Assembly: GCF_030848805.1 (NCBI RefSeq)
Contig: NC_092365.1
Location: 7,626,001-7,690,000 of the forward strand
Origin: Temnothorax longispinosus
Taxonomy: Eukaryota > Arthropoda > Insecta > Hymenoptera > Formicidae
Length of the DNA: 64,000 bases
Direction: 5' to 3'
Shown piece by piece: positions 16,779-29,046 of this stretch (position 1 is the stretch's first letter; every line of letters begins with the position of its first letter). The notes beneath the pieces were generated by a model. It was given only the letters and a program-made list of their open reading frames with translations, ran no database searches and was not told where the DNA came from. Both the position numbers and the translations under genes were made by a program.

Positions 16779-19039
16779 TGTGACGTGACAAGTCGCGTCT
16801 CCTTCCCGGACGGGCTCGGCCGAGGGGAATTCAGGGATGCCTCCTCGTTAGAGCGAGAGGAGGGCGGTTGCGTATATTAATTGGTCTAATTAGCTGTTAA
16901 GTTTTTAAGGGATTGCCGGTGGTGGCCGGACTCAATCTGTAACGGCCGAAAGCCGCAACGAGGAAGAGCAGAGGATTAAGGAGACGGCCGGGGGACATGG
17001 CTGAAGGTCGGATCGCCCGGACCTCCCCGCAAGTGCATGAGCGTCGCCGGCCGGAGTTCACTCCGCACTCGGTCGTGACAGCGGCAGGATAACGATCTGG
17101 AAGACCCCGGGACACCCCCGAGCGAAACGCCAGCCTGACCCCGAACGCCGACTCGATCATCGCGGCCCGGACAGCCGGTTGATTCGAAAAGCTCGCGCCG
17201 GATCGGAGGTAGTTGGAGCGGCGCCGCCGGAAGAGGAGGCGCGCGAGGAGCTGAGGCGCCGACGAGAGCGCCTTAGAATTGGAGTGGCGCCCCCGGAAGG
17301 AGCGGCGCACGTGCGGCCTAGGCGCAGGAAGCGCTAGGATCGGCAATTCGGTCGAGCGGCACGCTACAGCGCAGGCGCGGGGAACCGGCGCGATCCCGGC
17401 AGGCTATCGTTTCCAACACTGTCGTGCCGGCTAAAGTACAGGACGCATCTCCCGGATCCCGAGCTGCCCGGACTGCCGATGGGACGACGACGCATTGTGA
17501 GGTCACCACCCTGGCGTCCCCGCGTTAAGAAAAAGAGGGTTCGCTTGAGGCATCAACCCATGGCACACATCGGTTACCTGAGCGCCGCAGGATTACCTGT
17601 GGACAGCGAGGTCAGAGCGTGCGTTACCTTGCGCTCGCATTAAAGTAGAGTCGAGTGGAAATCGTGCCAGGGCCTTGCCGAGAGTGGGCTCTCTAGTGCG
17701 TAGAGACCAATTGTGCCCTCCCCGCGAGCACCGCCACGGCCGACAGTCGCGTGGCGTTGAGATGGATGAATCGGATTAGTCGGGTCGAATTGTGTAGCGT
17801 CTCGTTGAATAAATGTAAGTAATCGTATCGCGTTATTTGTAATCGTGTCGCGTTTCATTGTGATAGAGTTTATGTTCGTAATCGTGTCGCGTCTTGGTCA
17901 TAGTATTTATGTTCGTAATCGTGTCGCGTCTTGGCCATATAGTATTTAGGTTCGTAATCGTGTCGCGCTCGGCCATATTATTGAGAGTGATGCCTTGCGT
18001 GGCGATAACGGGAGCGAGTTGTGCGGGTAACGGCGGGCCACGAGTGGTCATGTAAAATTTGCGTCTTCGGCTATTTGAGTAACGTATCCGGGCCCTCGAG
18101 GACGGCGAATTTTGTTTGGGACGAAAGGATCGACGGGATCGGCACGGAGCCGCGGAATCTCCGTGCTTGCGAGAGAATTCGGGATTCGCGTGGCACGCCG
18201 CGGGATCGTCCGCGATATGAGTCCTTAGTTCGTGTTTAATGTAGCGAGGTGTCCTTCGCGCCGAAGAGGACCGTATTGTCGCAGAACGGGGGAGTAAGGT
18301 TCGCGCAATCACGTCCCGGGGCGTGAGGCATCGGTCTTGGGTCTTTGGGGCTGTTCGCGGGAGGCCCGCGTCCAGCCATTTGGGACCATTTGCGAGACGT
18401 CGCGGATGGTCAGTTCGGGACCACCGACTGGGAACTATATGGCAGTTGGAAGGTCGTTGAGCGTAGGTATAATTTGAGCGTAGTTATAATTGTGTCGTGC
18501 GGAATCGAGGTAGCCCGGGTGCGCGTTGGAGGAGCAACCGAAGGTGCGGCGAGTCGGTTCGTCGGCCTCGTAGCGTAAGTCCGTTGTGAACTCGAATCTT
18601 AATTTATGGTAAGCTTTCGTGGGTTCGTCTGCGTTTGTCTGTTGCGTTGATCTAACCTACAGTGTGAAAGATTCGCCACTACCACGTGCACTTATTGCGT
18701 TATTGCGGCATTCGTGCGTCAGCCTATCCGACATTTTTGCGGTAATACGAGAAACTCAGACCGATTATACTTCTTGATATTATCTGACTAAATATATTCT
18801 GTTATTATTATTTATTCTCTTGTGTGTGTGATTGATTGCGTGACGCCTCTCTCCGAATTCCCTGAAAGAGCCCGACGCCCTGAGGTATTGCCGGGAATAT
18901 CGCGTTAGACATATTAGTGTACGGTGGTGCGATCCGTCGCACCTGGCGCCCAATCTTTTGGTGTCGGAATTAGTTGCGCGTGCTGCCAATCCTCGATAGC
19001 CCTCCCCCGGATTGCGAGACCGGGCGAAAAAGCGTCGCA
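16779..19039 (+). mobile_element. Solo or internally deleted LTR element, CAGT target duplication
   Basis: It begins TGTGACG and ends CGTCGCA, and both edges are flanked by CAGT (16775-16778 and 19040-19043). AATAAA lies at 17808-17813, followed by four copies of a unit containing TAATCGTGTCGCGTC. At 18934-18941 the same CGTCGCA end occurs, followed two bases later by TGGCGCCCAATC, which looks like a primer binding site (from 18944). So this may be one 2.16-kb LTR plus a 98-bp remnant, or one 2.26-kb solo LTR with a chance primer-like site. No open gene is present. It interrupts sequence just beyond the Polinton integrase. Confidence 0.7.
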
Positions 19040-19149
19040 CAGTATATAATAAAAAATATTAATTACTAAATACATGTGCGATATCTCTATTAATATCCCT
19101 TCTCATATATAATACGATATTTACTCGAGGACATATATACATACCAGAG

Positions 19150-19815
19150 TAATGAAAATTCAAATTAAAAAATAATGCATTACTTATTTAAAAAATAATA
19201 CGTAATAAAAAAAGTCGCATTGATTATTTAAAAAGTAATGCGTAATAAACAAAATCGCATTGATTATTTAAAAAGTAATGCGTAATGAAAAAAATCGCAT
19301 TAATTATTTAATAAGTAATGCGTAATGAAAAAAAATCGCATTGATTATTTAAAAAGTAATGCGTAATAAACAAAATCGGATTGATTATTTAAAAAGTAAT
19401 GCGTAATGAAAAAAATTGGATAAATTATTTAAAAAGTAATGCGTAATGAAAAAAATTGCATTGATTATTTAAAAAATTATGCGTAATGGAAAAAATCGCA
19501 TTGATTATTTAAAAAGTAATGCGTAATGAAAAAAGTCGCATTGATTATTTAAAAAGTAATGCGTAATGAAAAAATTGCATTGATTATTTAAAAGGTAATG
19601 CGTAATAAACAAAATCGCATTGATTATTTAAAAAGTAATGTGTAATAAACAAAATCGCATTAATTATTTAAAAAGTAATGCGTAATGAAAAAAATCGCAT
19701 TGATTATTTAAAAAGTAATCCGTAATGGAAAAAATCGCATTGATTATTTGAAAAGTAATGCGTAATGAAAAAAAAACGCATTAATTATTTAAAAAGTAAT
19801 CCGTAATGGAAAAAA
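19150..19815. repeat. 40-bp satellite array A (about 16 copies)
   Basis: The unit is 40 bp and built on GATTATTTAAAAAGTAATGC. GCATTA and TAATGC bracket the A/T core, so each unit can fold on itself. Copies differ by single bases and by A-run length. The same unit, in the same orientation, makes array B at 34870-35690. The left flank (GAAAATTCAAATTAAAAAATAATG) is also shared by both arrays. Confidence 0.9.
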
Positions 19816-20740
19816 TCGTTGAAATTTTTGTTTATTGTTTGTTTTATGTACGGATTATTGAAAATAAATATTACAGTTCATCCCTGCTTAATACACACAT
19901 ATAGTAGGCGAAGAATGAATATAGTACGTAAATTGTACGTGTACATACAACTATGATGAATTTACCAAAATACAATCGACTTAAGGATGAGCATTTTGAG
20001 CAACGAGTATTATTAAAAGCAAATGCAGGAAAAAAATACCGTTAACTTAGAACATTTGTATGTGTAATATAGTTAAAAAATATAATGTAAGTTAAAATAT
20101 AATATGAATTTGTTTTGGTACCGAACATGAGAATAAAAATAAAAAATAATTAATACTAATAATAAATAACAATAAAATGTAAAAAAAAATTGGATGGATA
20201 ATCGCGTTCTCAATACAATAGTAATACGCAAAATATAACGTGTAATAAAAATATTGATTATTATAATGTATATCATATCCATTAAATATTTATGATGTGT
20301 AAAATTTAACTTCATACCGTGTGTTTGATAAAGCGTAATTTAAATAAAATAACAAGAGTGATTATTTGATCATTATTTGACTGACGTTTAATATCGTAGT
20401 ATTACATTAATTCATTCGACGTTTCGACACTACTTTTGTGTCCTTATCAAGAGTTTACTGTCCCATATTAAAGATTAGCCGCACATAAATTTTTTTGTAG
20501 TTTTAACACTGTCAAATTTTAATGTGAAGGATCCGCGATCTATCCTTAATTAATCGTGCGATGTCTTTGTTGCATTAACTGTCACTACTTCGTGTTGACG
20601 TAGCCCTACGTCAACTGTCCTTTGCTGTATACTTTAACATGAAGTAAGGACAGTTGACGTAATTCTACGTTGTTGATTGCGGCAGGACAGTAATTGTTAC
20701 TGTGCCCATTTGATTTTTTTTCGCTTATATTTATTATATT
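19816..20740. other. AT-rich spacer with a small palindrome
   Basis: No gene is supported. A hairpin-forming segment at about 20600-20665 has GTTGACGTAG...CTACGTCAACTGTCC and an inverted AAGGACAGTTGACGTA, typical of a small MITE remnant. The rest is AT-rich. Confidence 0.6.
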
Positions 20741-21091
20741 CCCGAGTCAAAAAATAGACCCTCCGTAACGCCCGAGATCGCGATCGCACACTCCTTGAAC
20801 GGAATGAACGGAGGGTCACGTAATAAAGCATTTGTCTATGTCGCCGAGCCTCCGTTCACTTCTCAAATGGCAGTTTTTACCCATTTAACGTCTACCGAGG
20901 TTACGCGAAGTCTAGCGACTCTCCGTTCACCCTCCCTACAATTCGCAGATTCGACGTCGCATGGCTGGATAAAACCTCGAAATACCCTCCCTAGACTCTC
21001 AGCACGTTTTTGCTAAAACCTCGATAGAGCCTCCGTACACTCTATTCCTGTAAGCCTCCGTATACCCTCTGTAGAACCTATTCTCGAAGGT
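20741..21091 (+). repeat. Left terminal and subterminal repeat region of the two-gene element
   Basis: CCTCCGT-type motifs occur at about 20759, 20849, 20920, 21030 and 21054, and one in the opposite sense at 20808. Spacing is irregular (24-110 bp). The region is an imperfect inverted copy of 33222-33710. Confidence 0.7.
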
Positions 21092-21672
21092 CACCGAGAA
21101 CCCTTCTTAGACCCTAACATTTTGTAGATATTAATTTCCCAGGTATCAAAATGACGTTTAAAGACGTCGTCATTTGACATCACTCTGCTACCTGGGTATC
21201 CTCACCTCGTGGCTGCGATATAGATATAAAAGGCTCGAATAATCGCGTACTAATAATGATTCATTGTTGTTGAAATTCAGTATTCGAGAAATACTTAAAG
21301 CCTACTCGTTGAGTTGAATAAATAAACGTAGGTTTGTTTATTCACATTGGAAGCTATTGGGAAAATAAAATTTATAATATATACACGTTAACGTTAACGT
21401 TTTATTTTCCCAATAGCTTCCAATGTGAATAAACGAACGTAGGCTATAAGTACTTGTCGAATACTGAATTTCAACAACAATAAATCATTATTAGTACGCG
21501 ATTATTCGAGCCTTTTATATCTATATCGCAGCCACGAGGTGAGGATACCCAGGTAGCAGAGTGATGTCAAATGACGACGTCTTTAAACGTCATCTTGCTA
21601 CCTGGGAGATTAATATCTACAAAATGTTAGGGTCTAAGAAGGGTTCTCGGTGACCTCCGAGAATAGGTTTCA
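21085..21672. repeat. Long fold-back repeat (arms about 280 bp)
   Basis: The arm at 21085-21368 is repeated in inverse at about 21398-21672 with few mismatches. The short loop contains TTAACGTTAACG. Each arm holds a smaller palindrome bounded by CCCAGGTA and TACCTGGG with GACGTC near its centre, itself MITE-like. The fold-back begins where the left subterminal region ends. Confidence 0.85.
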
Positions 21673-21842
21673 TACATCGCAAATATATGACAAAGAAGGG
21701 AAATATAAATTAATGAGGCGTATAAATAAATAAGACTGGTGATAAATATAAGATACATTCAATAATGTATTTGAACGAAAATATAATTAATATAACTATA
21801 TTAATATAAGTATAATTAAATAAGTATAATAAGTATAATCAT

Positions 21843-22363
21843 CATATTGAGAAATTGAGCTTTCGCAGGTAAGTTACAAGTTCCAGCGAGAATAATGCCT
21901 CTTACAGTTATAACATTTTGCCCTGGCAGAGTAATAATTTGTCCTCGAAAAAGTGTCTCAAACTTTGGTCGAAACTTGTACATGAAATGATTCGCGGATG
22001 GTTTGTTACTGCCAAACCATAAGCCTACAAGAAGGGTATTTCCTCTTTTCATTCGAAGTTTGTAAGGAAGCTCATTGATAGTTAAGTATACAGGCCACAT
22101 GCTTATGTGGGACGACTTGAAAACTGGAATTCCGTCTGTATACCATGAAAACGATATATTATTCGGATTGGATAAAAATCCGTTCTGAACGTACTGTTGA
22201 TACAAATTTACATCGTAAATATCCCGAAATGAGTTGGGCCGTAGCCCTCCTTTCGTTAAAACATCAACGCGAGCTGCTTTATAAATGCCTTTTCTATAAA
22301 GTAGGAAATGCCCTTATTCGCTTGACACGTTTCGCAAATCGAGTTTTTTTGTTGCGAGTGATG
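21843..22363 (-). pseudogene. Truncated inverted copy of the Tnp2-like transposase
   Basis: On the minus strand this matches positions about 30845-31408 of the transposase gene at high identity, including YTDGIPVFKSSHIS and LPGQNVITVRGI. It stops abruptly at both ends and has no start or stop of its own. The copy lacks about 65 bases present in the full gene near its upstream part. It lies inside the same element in the opposite orientation. Confidence 0.85.
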
Positions 22364-23033
22364 AAAGTAAACACGCTAGCAATCATTAAATCATTTTTTC
22401 ATTACCTTTATCACTGGACTTTATCACTGGGGCGAAATTACGAAGAATAAGTTTCAATGCCGCGCAAGCTACAGTTATATACATCTCATATTTACTCTGA
22501 AAGAGATCGCTGATGGAACCCAATAAGAAATTGCACAGGTCCAAGTTCCACATCGCTGGTTTTAATGTGAGAATACCCAGAAGACGATGACCGTCAGGTC
22601 GTTCATTGCGACTGCAGATTCCACCGTGGCCTTAAGATCTTTATTGTGCCAGAAAGAATATATTATTTGTAATGAGCGGTGCCGACTCTTAAGTACCGTA
22701 TAATAGTACAATTATTGTATTTGGCAAATTAAATAATTTTTTATATATAAAGTATCACTACTATATATAAAATAAGTTATATGTGATTGTTATTATATAT
22801 ATGTATATTTTTTATTATATATATAATTTTTTTGTTATTATACATATATATAAAACTGTATATAATTCTAATTTATACGAGACAATTAAATACAAAGAAA
22901 AAGGTGATATAAAAATTAATTCTTAATTATATTGTCATTGCTATTCAATCATAACTTATTGACAACATATGGCATATAATTGTATTAACGTGATATTTGT
23001 TACAATTATAATAATAAAGAAGTAGTACAATTC
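22364..23033. other. Non-coding stretch
   Basis: The part to about 22640 looks like decayed coding or UTR sequence without a usable frame. The rest is AT-rich with TATA-type simple repeats. It includes the 3' flank of the BEN-like gene. Nothing further is recognised. Confidence 0.5.
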
Positions 23034-26000
23034 TTACGCAATATTAGCCGTCGTTTGGTTATCTGTCGCTCCTGGCTTAGGGTGAGTCTCGGCATCCTTT
23101 TTTGGAATTTTCAGAATTTTCTCAGCTTGATTGCGAGCCTTCCTTTTATTATACGCAGCTTTGTTGATATTATCAATAAATTTTTCTTCCGTAATCTTAC
23201 CACCGTTCCAGTCACATGCCCAGTCTAAAATTATAAATAATAGCGTGGTAGAGAATGGCAAATTATAATATATACAACACACACACACACATGTATATAT
23301 ATACAAGATGTAACAGTATTTTCTCAAAAAATGTTCCATAAAAAAGTTGTAGGATATAGACATAGACAAAAATGGTAAAATCAATTTTTGAAAAAATCTA
23401 TTTTTCGAAGTCACATAAAGTTGTCGCCATTTTTTTTAATGAAATCATAATTTTTCTTACACAATATAATTTCTCCAGTTATTCTGCATATAAAAGCATT
23501 TAAATAAAGTTATCAAAAAATCAGTAGTTTACGAGATATTTTATATTTCTTTATATTTATATTTATTGTTAAAATATGCCAGAATAAAGTATAAAATATC
23601 TCGTAAAGTAGATGTTAACCCTAATCCCTCCAACGTTTTTTGCGGCACTTAATTTCTCCAACCATGCACTTTCGAGTCCTACGCGTTTTTCAGTATGTTA
23701 ATGCTAGCTTTGAAAAATTCCCCAAAAATTATTATAGTTTTATACCTTCGACTAAAAATCAATGTAAAGAAAATTTGGAAATCATTTATTTAAATATTTT
23801 TTTACAACAATTATATGTTGGAGGGATTAGGGTTAATTTTTTGGTAATTTTTTCTTAACACTTTTATATGCAGAATAACTGGAGAAATTATATCATGTAA
23901 GAAAAATCATATAATTTTATTTAAAAGAAATGGCAATAAATTTCATGTGATCTTGAAAAATTGATTTTACCATTATTTGTCCTCCTTTAAACCCTACTTT
24001 TATCGTTGAAAATAAGCATTTTTTATAACATATATGTGCACAAAAGATACTCACAGTAAAGAGCTTTATAAAACTGGGCATCGATACCCGGGCGTCCATC
24101 TTTTTTGCTGCCTTTTGCACAAAATAAAGCTAAATTCTTCCCATATACCTCGATCAGTGCATGCCGCACGAGGAGAGGCCAGTGATTGACGCGCTCTGAT
24201 GTTTGTTGGTCCAAAACTTTGGATTTATCCATAATATTCGCTTTGATGCTTTCATAAAAATAAAAGTTCGTTCCAGGATATATTTCTACCTAAAAATGCG
24301 CTCAAATTACATCATCTCATAATAACATATACAAAACAATAGCAAAAATCAATATTTATCAAACAATTTACCTTGCCTTTGCCGGGAGATTTGTAGAAAT
24401 CGGAAATCTGCAACAAAAAAATGTTGGCAAACAATTGTATTTTCACATAATCTCAAAGTTTCTATCTTACCGTAACAAAATTATTAATCGACTCAACTGG
24501 CCACGATGTATATCTCTTCCAACTCAGTAACTGCGCGCCGAATGGATTTTCCGAACTTTAAAACACAATTTTATTTCTCGTTAGATAGTAAAATCATTAA
24601 ATTCAAAATCAAATTATTACAAAGAAATTATTGTAAAAAATATCACCTCAGCCAGAATTCGAACCTGGAACCCCCAACAATTTGTGCAGGTGTCCTAACC
24701 AATTATGATAATGTGATTTCAATTTTAATAATTTCACTATTTAACAAGGAATAAAACTGTGTTTTAAAGTTTGGAAAACCTATTCGGTGCGTAGTTACTG
24801 AGTTGGAGATGTACATCATGACCAGTGAGTCGATTAATAATTTCGTTATGATTAATTATTTACTGGCAAAATAAAAGTACTTCTAATGTATTTTCTATCT
24901 TACATTGTGTTTTTATTTAAAAAAACAACATTACCTTGAAAGAAGATTCCTTTGAAGCTTCAAAATTTTCAGGTATATACGTCGACTTCATCGCAGTAAC
25001 CACGTTCTCAAAGAATCTGATGTTTGTTTCAGTTACTGAAAAAAGAAAACATGGTTAATAATAAGATTATGTACTTTTTTAAATAGAGCAGAAATTAGTA
25101 ACTGCAATGACTGAAAAAAAAAAATCTATTTACCTTCCGGACCAAGAGCCATGAAGGCATCCATAAATCTTTTCAACTTGTCTTTTGAATCAGGAAGTTG
25201 TGAACAAGATTGCAGTGCCTCACTAGATTGTGAGGCTTGTGAAGTTGATCTGTGTTTAGACTGCCACAGTTCTTGTGCCGTTGATTTGTCGATGTACTGC
25301 TGTGTTGGGAGTGGCAGAGGTGGTGTAGTCATTGTCGGAAACCATTGCGAATTTTCTGTCACTTCTGGCGAGTATGTATTCAAATCTGTGAATGAGGTAC
25401 AACTGGAAGGGAGCAAAGCCTGGGTTGATTGTGCTGTTGGAGCGAGTTTGCATCCAAATTCATTTGCTGTTGACGGACAATAATTCACAGTCGCAGTGGA
25501 GGACGAGCCACTGAATGCGTTGCTGGTCGTGAGTGGTGGATGAGTTCCTTGCGAAGTTAATGGAGAATTTACAGTCGCAGTAGAAGGCAAGACCCTGAAT
25601 GCGTTGCTGGTCGTGAGCGGTGGATAAGTTTCTTGAAAAGTTAATGAAGAATTCACAGTCGCAGTAGAAGGCAAGACACTGAATGCGTTGCTGGTCGTGA
25701 GCGGTGGATAAGTTTCTTGCAAAGTTAATGGAGAATTCACAGTCGCAGTAAAAGGCAAGACACTGAATGCGTTGCTGGTCGTGAGCGGTGGATGAGTTCC
25801 TTGCGAAGTTAATGGAGAATTCACAGTCGCAGTAGAAGGCAGGCCACTGAATGCGTTGCTGGTCGTGAGCGGTGGATGAGTTCCTTGCGAAGTTAATGGA
25901 GAATTCACAGTCGCAGTAGAAGGCAAGACACTGAATGCGTTGCTGGTCGTGAGCGGTGGATGAGTTTCTTGCAAAGTTAATGGAGAATTTACAGTTGCAG

Positions 26001-29000
26001 TAGAAGGCAAGACCTTGAATGCGTTGCTGGTCGTGAGCGGTGGATAAGTTCCTTGAAAAGTTAATGGAGAATTCACAGTCGCAGTAGAAGGCAAGACCCT
26101 GAATGCGTTGCTGGTCGTGAGCGGTGGATAAGTTTCTTGCAAAGTTAATGGAGAATTCACAGTCGCAGTAGAATGCAAGACACTGAATGCGTTGCTGGTC
26201 GTGAGCGGTGAATGAGTTTCTTGCACAGTTAATGATGGAGAATTCACAGTCGCAGTGGACGGCAAGGCACTGAATGGAGTTAATGAAGATACGGTTTCAA
26301 ACGATCGTTGACTCGTGTCGTTTACGCTTGTATCATCAAAAATCGACGTGTCTTTCGCAATTTCTGCGGCAACCTGAGTACTGGCTTTGTTCTGAGCAAT
26401 CTTTTTTATTTTTTTCCCCTGTTGTTCCTCTTTCTTTTTGTCAAGTACTTCGGATGAAAATATTTTCTCTGAAGGATCTGATATCTTGCCCGTGTTACTA
26501 TTTATGCATAATAGTTCCAGAGCTTCTTTATCACCTAAAATAACACTACGATTAGAATAGTTCTAAGTACACATTTTTCTGATAGAGATAGAAGTTCAAT
26601 AAAAATAAATGTCTACCAGGGAATTTTCTAAATGTACCAGAATACGTTTACTTTTACTGGCTATAATTTACTAACATTTATTGTAAAAAATTCGAAAGTA
26701 TTATACAAAAAATCATAAATCTCATAAAATAATTGTATTTGCCACAATTTACAAGGAAGTATGTTGATCGATTTTGGTTTCCTCATAGAGAAAGTTTTGT
26801 AAAAAGTGGATAATTATGAGGAAGAGTAATGTGCAAAAGTTCTATCTTACAGACTTATTTAAACGTATTTAGACACTTTATGTAAAAAACGATATTTGTA
26901 CATATATCAGTTGATTAATTTCTTGCGTGCGTATAAGTGCTGTGTAGTCGGCTGTTTTAGAAATATTGAAGGGAAAGTATTAGGTCCTTTAACGCTATAG
27001 ATCGTCGAATATTTTATCCAGCAGTTATGTGAACTTACGTATGCACTTGCACACAATTAGTAGTACAAAAACGATACAGATTGAGTAACTTCTATGCCAA
27101 TTATTGGAACTTATAGAGAATTAAATGAAAGTTTGTTTATATTTTAGAGAAGAAGAAAGGGCTGTGTGGCATTGGCTACAGTTTATCGATGGGAAACAAG
27201 TCCGACCACTTTGATACCTTGCAAATACGCACAAAAGTGATGTTACATATTGATAATTATTTGTGAAAGTGCGAAATAAAATTTTATAAATCGTGAATCC
27301 GAGCGAGAGAGAGAGAGAGAAAATGAACGGAAAAGTATGTATGTGTAAATTTATTTGTGTAAGCAGCAAAATCGATGCGAATATTGGTAGTTTATATATA
27401 GTAACAGCTTTAAAAATAAATATTACAATATACATAGTGAGACATAGTGAGAAATTTTTGAATATATTTCGAAAGTAATGGTTTAAATGTTCTTTTGTCA
27501 TAATTGGACATGCACAAGTGTAAAAATTCTCTGTCTTTAGTTAATATTTTGCGAGAATTTTTTCAGCTATTCCGCAAAATTTGAACCAAACTTTATGTAG
27601 CATTTATAATAATCTGTTTTTATTGGATATATAAATCAAAGTTTGAAAATATAAATATATACAGAATGTCCTATAATTACCGTACAATACTGTAATTTAA
27701 GTATATTTTTTATCTTCTTCAGCCGTATGTAGAAAATAACACAATGTGGCTAACAGATGTTAAAATGGTTTAACACTTGTACTAGAGAAAATCGATTTTT
27801 TATAGATTTTCTTGAAACTGTAAATATACGTTAATTTAAGTGGGCTTTATGCGTGGTATAAACTTCAGTACCTCTTGCGGTATAAAAAATAAAGATACTG
27901 AGCCTCAAAGTTTCAACTTTTACTAAATTTTGGTAAAAATTGAAACTTTGGAGGCTCAGTATCTCGATTTTTATACCGCAAGAGGTACTGAAGTTTAACC
28001 ACGCATAAAGCACACCTAAATTAACGTATATTCACAGTTTCAAGAAAATCTATAGAAAATTGATTCAATTTTCTCTAGTACAAGGACCGGAAAACTACCT
28101 TAATTATTAGTTTTGTCCGAACTTCAGTCCAAAATCTTAAAAATTTTTAAAAATTTTAACTGTCTTGCTAGTCAAAATTAGTTAAAACAAAACTTTCTCT
28201 AAGAGGAAGTAAAATAAATAAACATTCGATTTTAATCAAAATCTAATAATAATGTATTGAATAATTTGTACTATTAAATGTTAATATAATCAAAATATTA
28301 AAAATGTTTCTTTACTTTTTATTCTGACAAATGCAAATTATTTTATTTTATTTATGATTTGCTGTAAAGTGTGTTCGAAAAATTTAATTTGCGTGTGTGT
28401 TATAATATTATCACTAATTATTTCTAAAATGTTTCATTCAAATAAAAAAATATATAAAAAACATTTGTTTTTAATTAATTTTTTTTATATTTCTGTCAAT
28501 CATATGAACTGATAAAAAATTAACTTTGCAGGAACAAAAATATATTGACAGAAGAATGATTATAAAGAGTAAATTTATAGGTTTATAAAGATAAAGAAAA
28601 TTACTTACTACTGATTTTAAGCACTTCGGCTTTGTGGTACGATGTTTTACCTGTCGATGTGTCTACCCACTTCAGAGACGCAATACAGCCTTCTGTGCGA
28701 TACTTTTTCGGCACGCAAGTGAGATCAACAATGTCATAGAGGCTAGCTTCTCCCTTCTTGTTTATTTTCTCGCTGTTTTTCGATTTCCAAACTATAGCAG
28801 CCCATTGCTCCTTTACCTTGGATTTCGGCATTATGTATGTGTACGAATAATATCTAAATAAAGCAAAAATTATAACTCAGCAATAATGATAAATGGCACA
28901 GTATCCATTGCATAAATAAAAATAAATCGCACGAAGCAACTACATCGGCATCGACCTGTTGCCGCTGGAGATCGAAGGCGTATAATATTTTGCTGTCACT

Positions 29001-29046
29001 ATTGTATCCGAGGGACACTCAATTCTTAATATAACTTTCACTTACC
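23034..29046 (-). CDS. BEN-domain-like protein with nine 28-aa repeats, spliced
   Basis: Predicted exons on the minus strand: a 5' UTR exon ending 29046; 28853-28609 (ATG at 28831, MPKSKVKEQWAA); 26534-25134; 25035-24935; 24555-24471; 24407-24372; 24289-24055; 23224-23034 (stop). Splice sites are standard and phases agree at every junction except the short 24555-24471 exon, which is one base too long. Exon 28831 encodes a domain with GEASLYDIVDLTCV and TGKTSYHKAEVLKI. Exon 26534-25134 has a basic region, then nine full copies and one partial copy of a unit starting STATVNSPLT, and a Ser/Gln-rich end. The last exons encode a BEN-like helical domain (NHWPLLVRHALIEVYG, DWNGGKITEEKFIDNINKAA). BEN domains bind DNA, so this may be the element's end-binding partner of the transposase. 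That role is inferred from position. Confidence 0.6.
24471..24850. repeat. Inverted duplication around one exon of the BEN-like gene
   Basis: About 110 bp at 24471-24600, which include the exon encoding GAQLLSWKRYTSWP, recur in inverse orientation at about 24740-24850 with roughly 85-90% identity. The middle 24610-24740 carries a tRNA-like sequence. The copied exon has drifted and is not in the gene's strand. Confidence 0.75.
24640..24705 (-). ncRNA. tRNA-like relic (possible SINE head)
   Basis: On the minus strand TTGGTTAGGACACC resembles a D arm with A box. CCAGG-TTCGAAT-TCTGG forms a good T arm with a 7-base loop and a B box. No matching 5' acceptor strand is visible and the anticodon arm is unclear, so it is not a functional tRNA. 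Confidence 0.45.
27774..28087. repeat. Fold-back element in intron 1 of the BEN-like gene
   Basis: Arms of about 150 bp, starting CTTGTACTAGAGAAAAT, are near-perfect inverse copies with a loop of about 10 bases around TAAATTTTGG. No gene and no clear target duplication are present. The rest of the 2-kb intron (26535-28608) is AT-rich with no other feature recognised. Confidence 0.85.

Noticed and set aside
19150..19815. Possible CRISPR or replication-origin iterons
   Set aside because: It is a plain 40-bp tandem satellite without spacers, repeated elsewhere in the window.
24640..24705. Functional tRNA gene
   Set aside because: The T arm is good, but the acceptor stem is missing and the anticodon arm does not fold.
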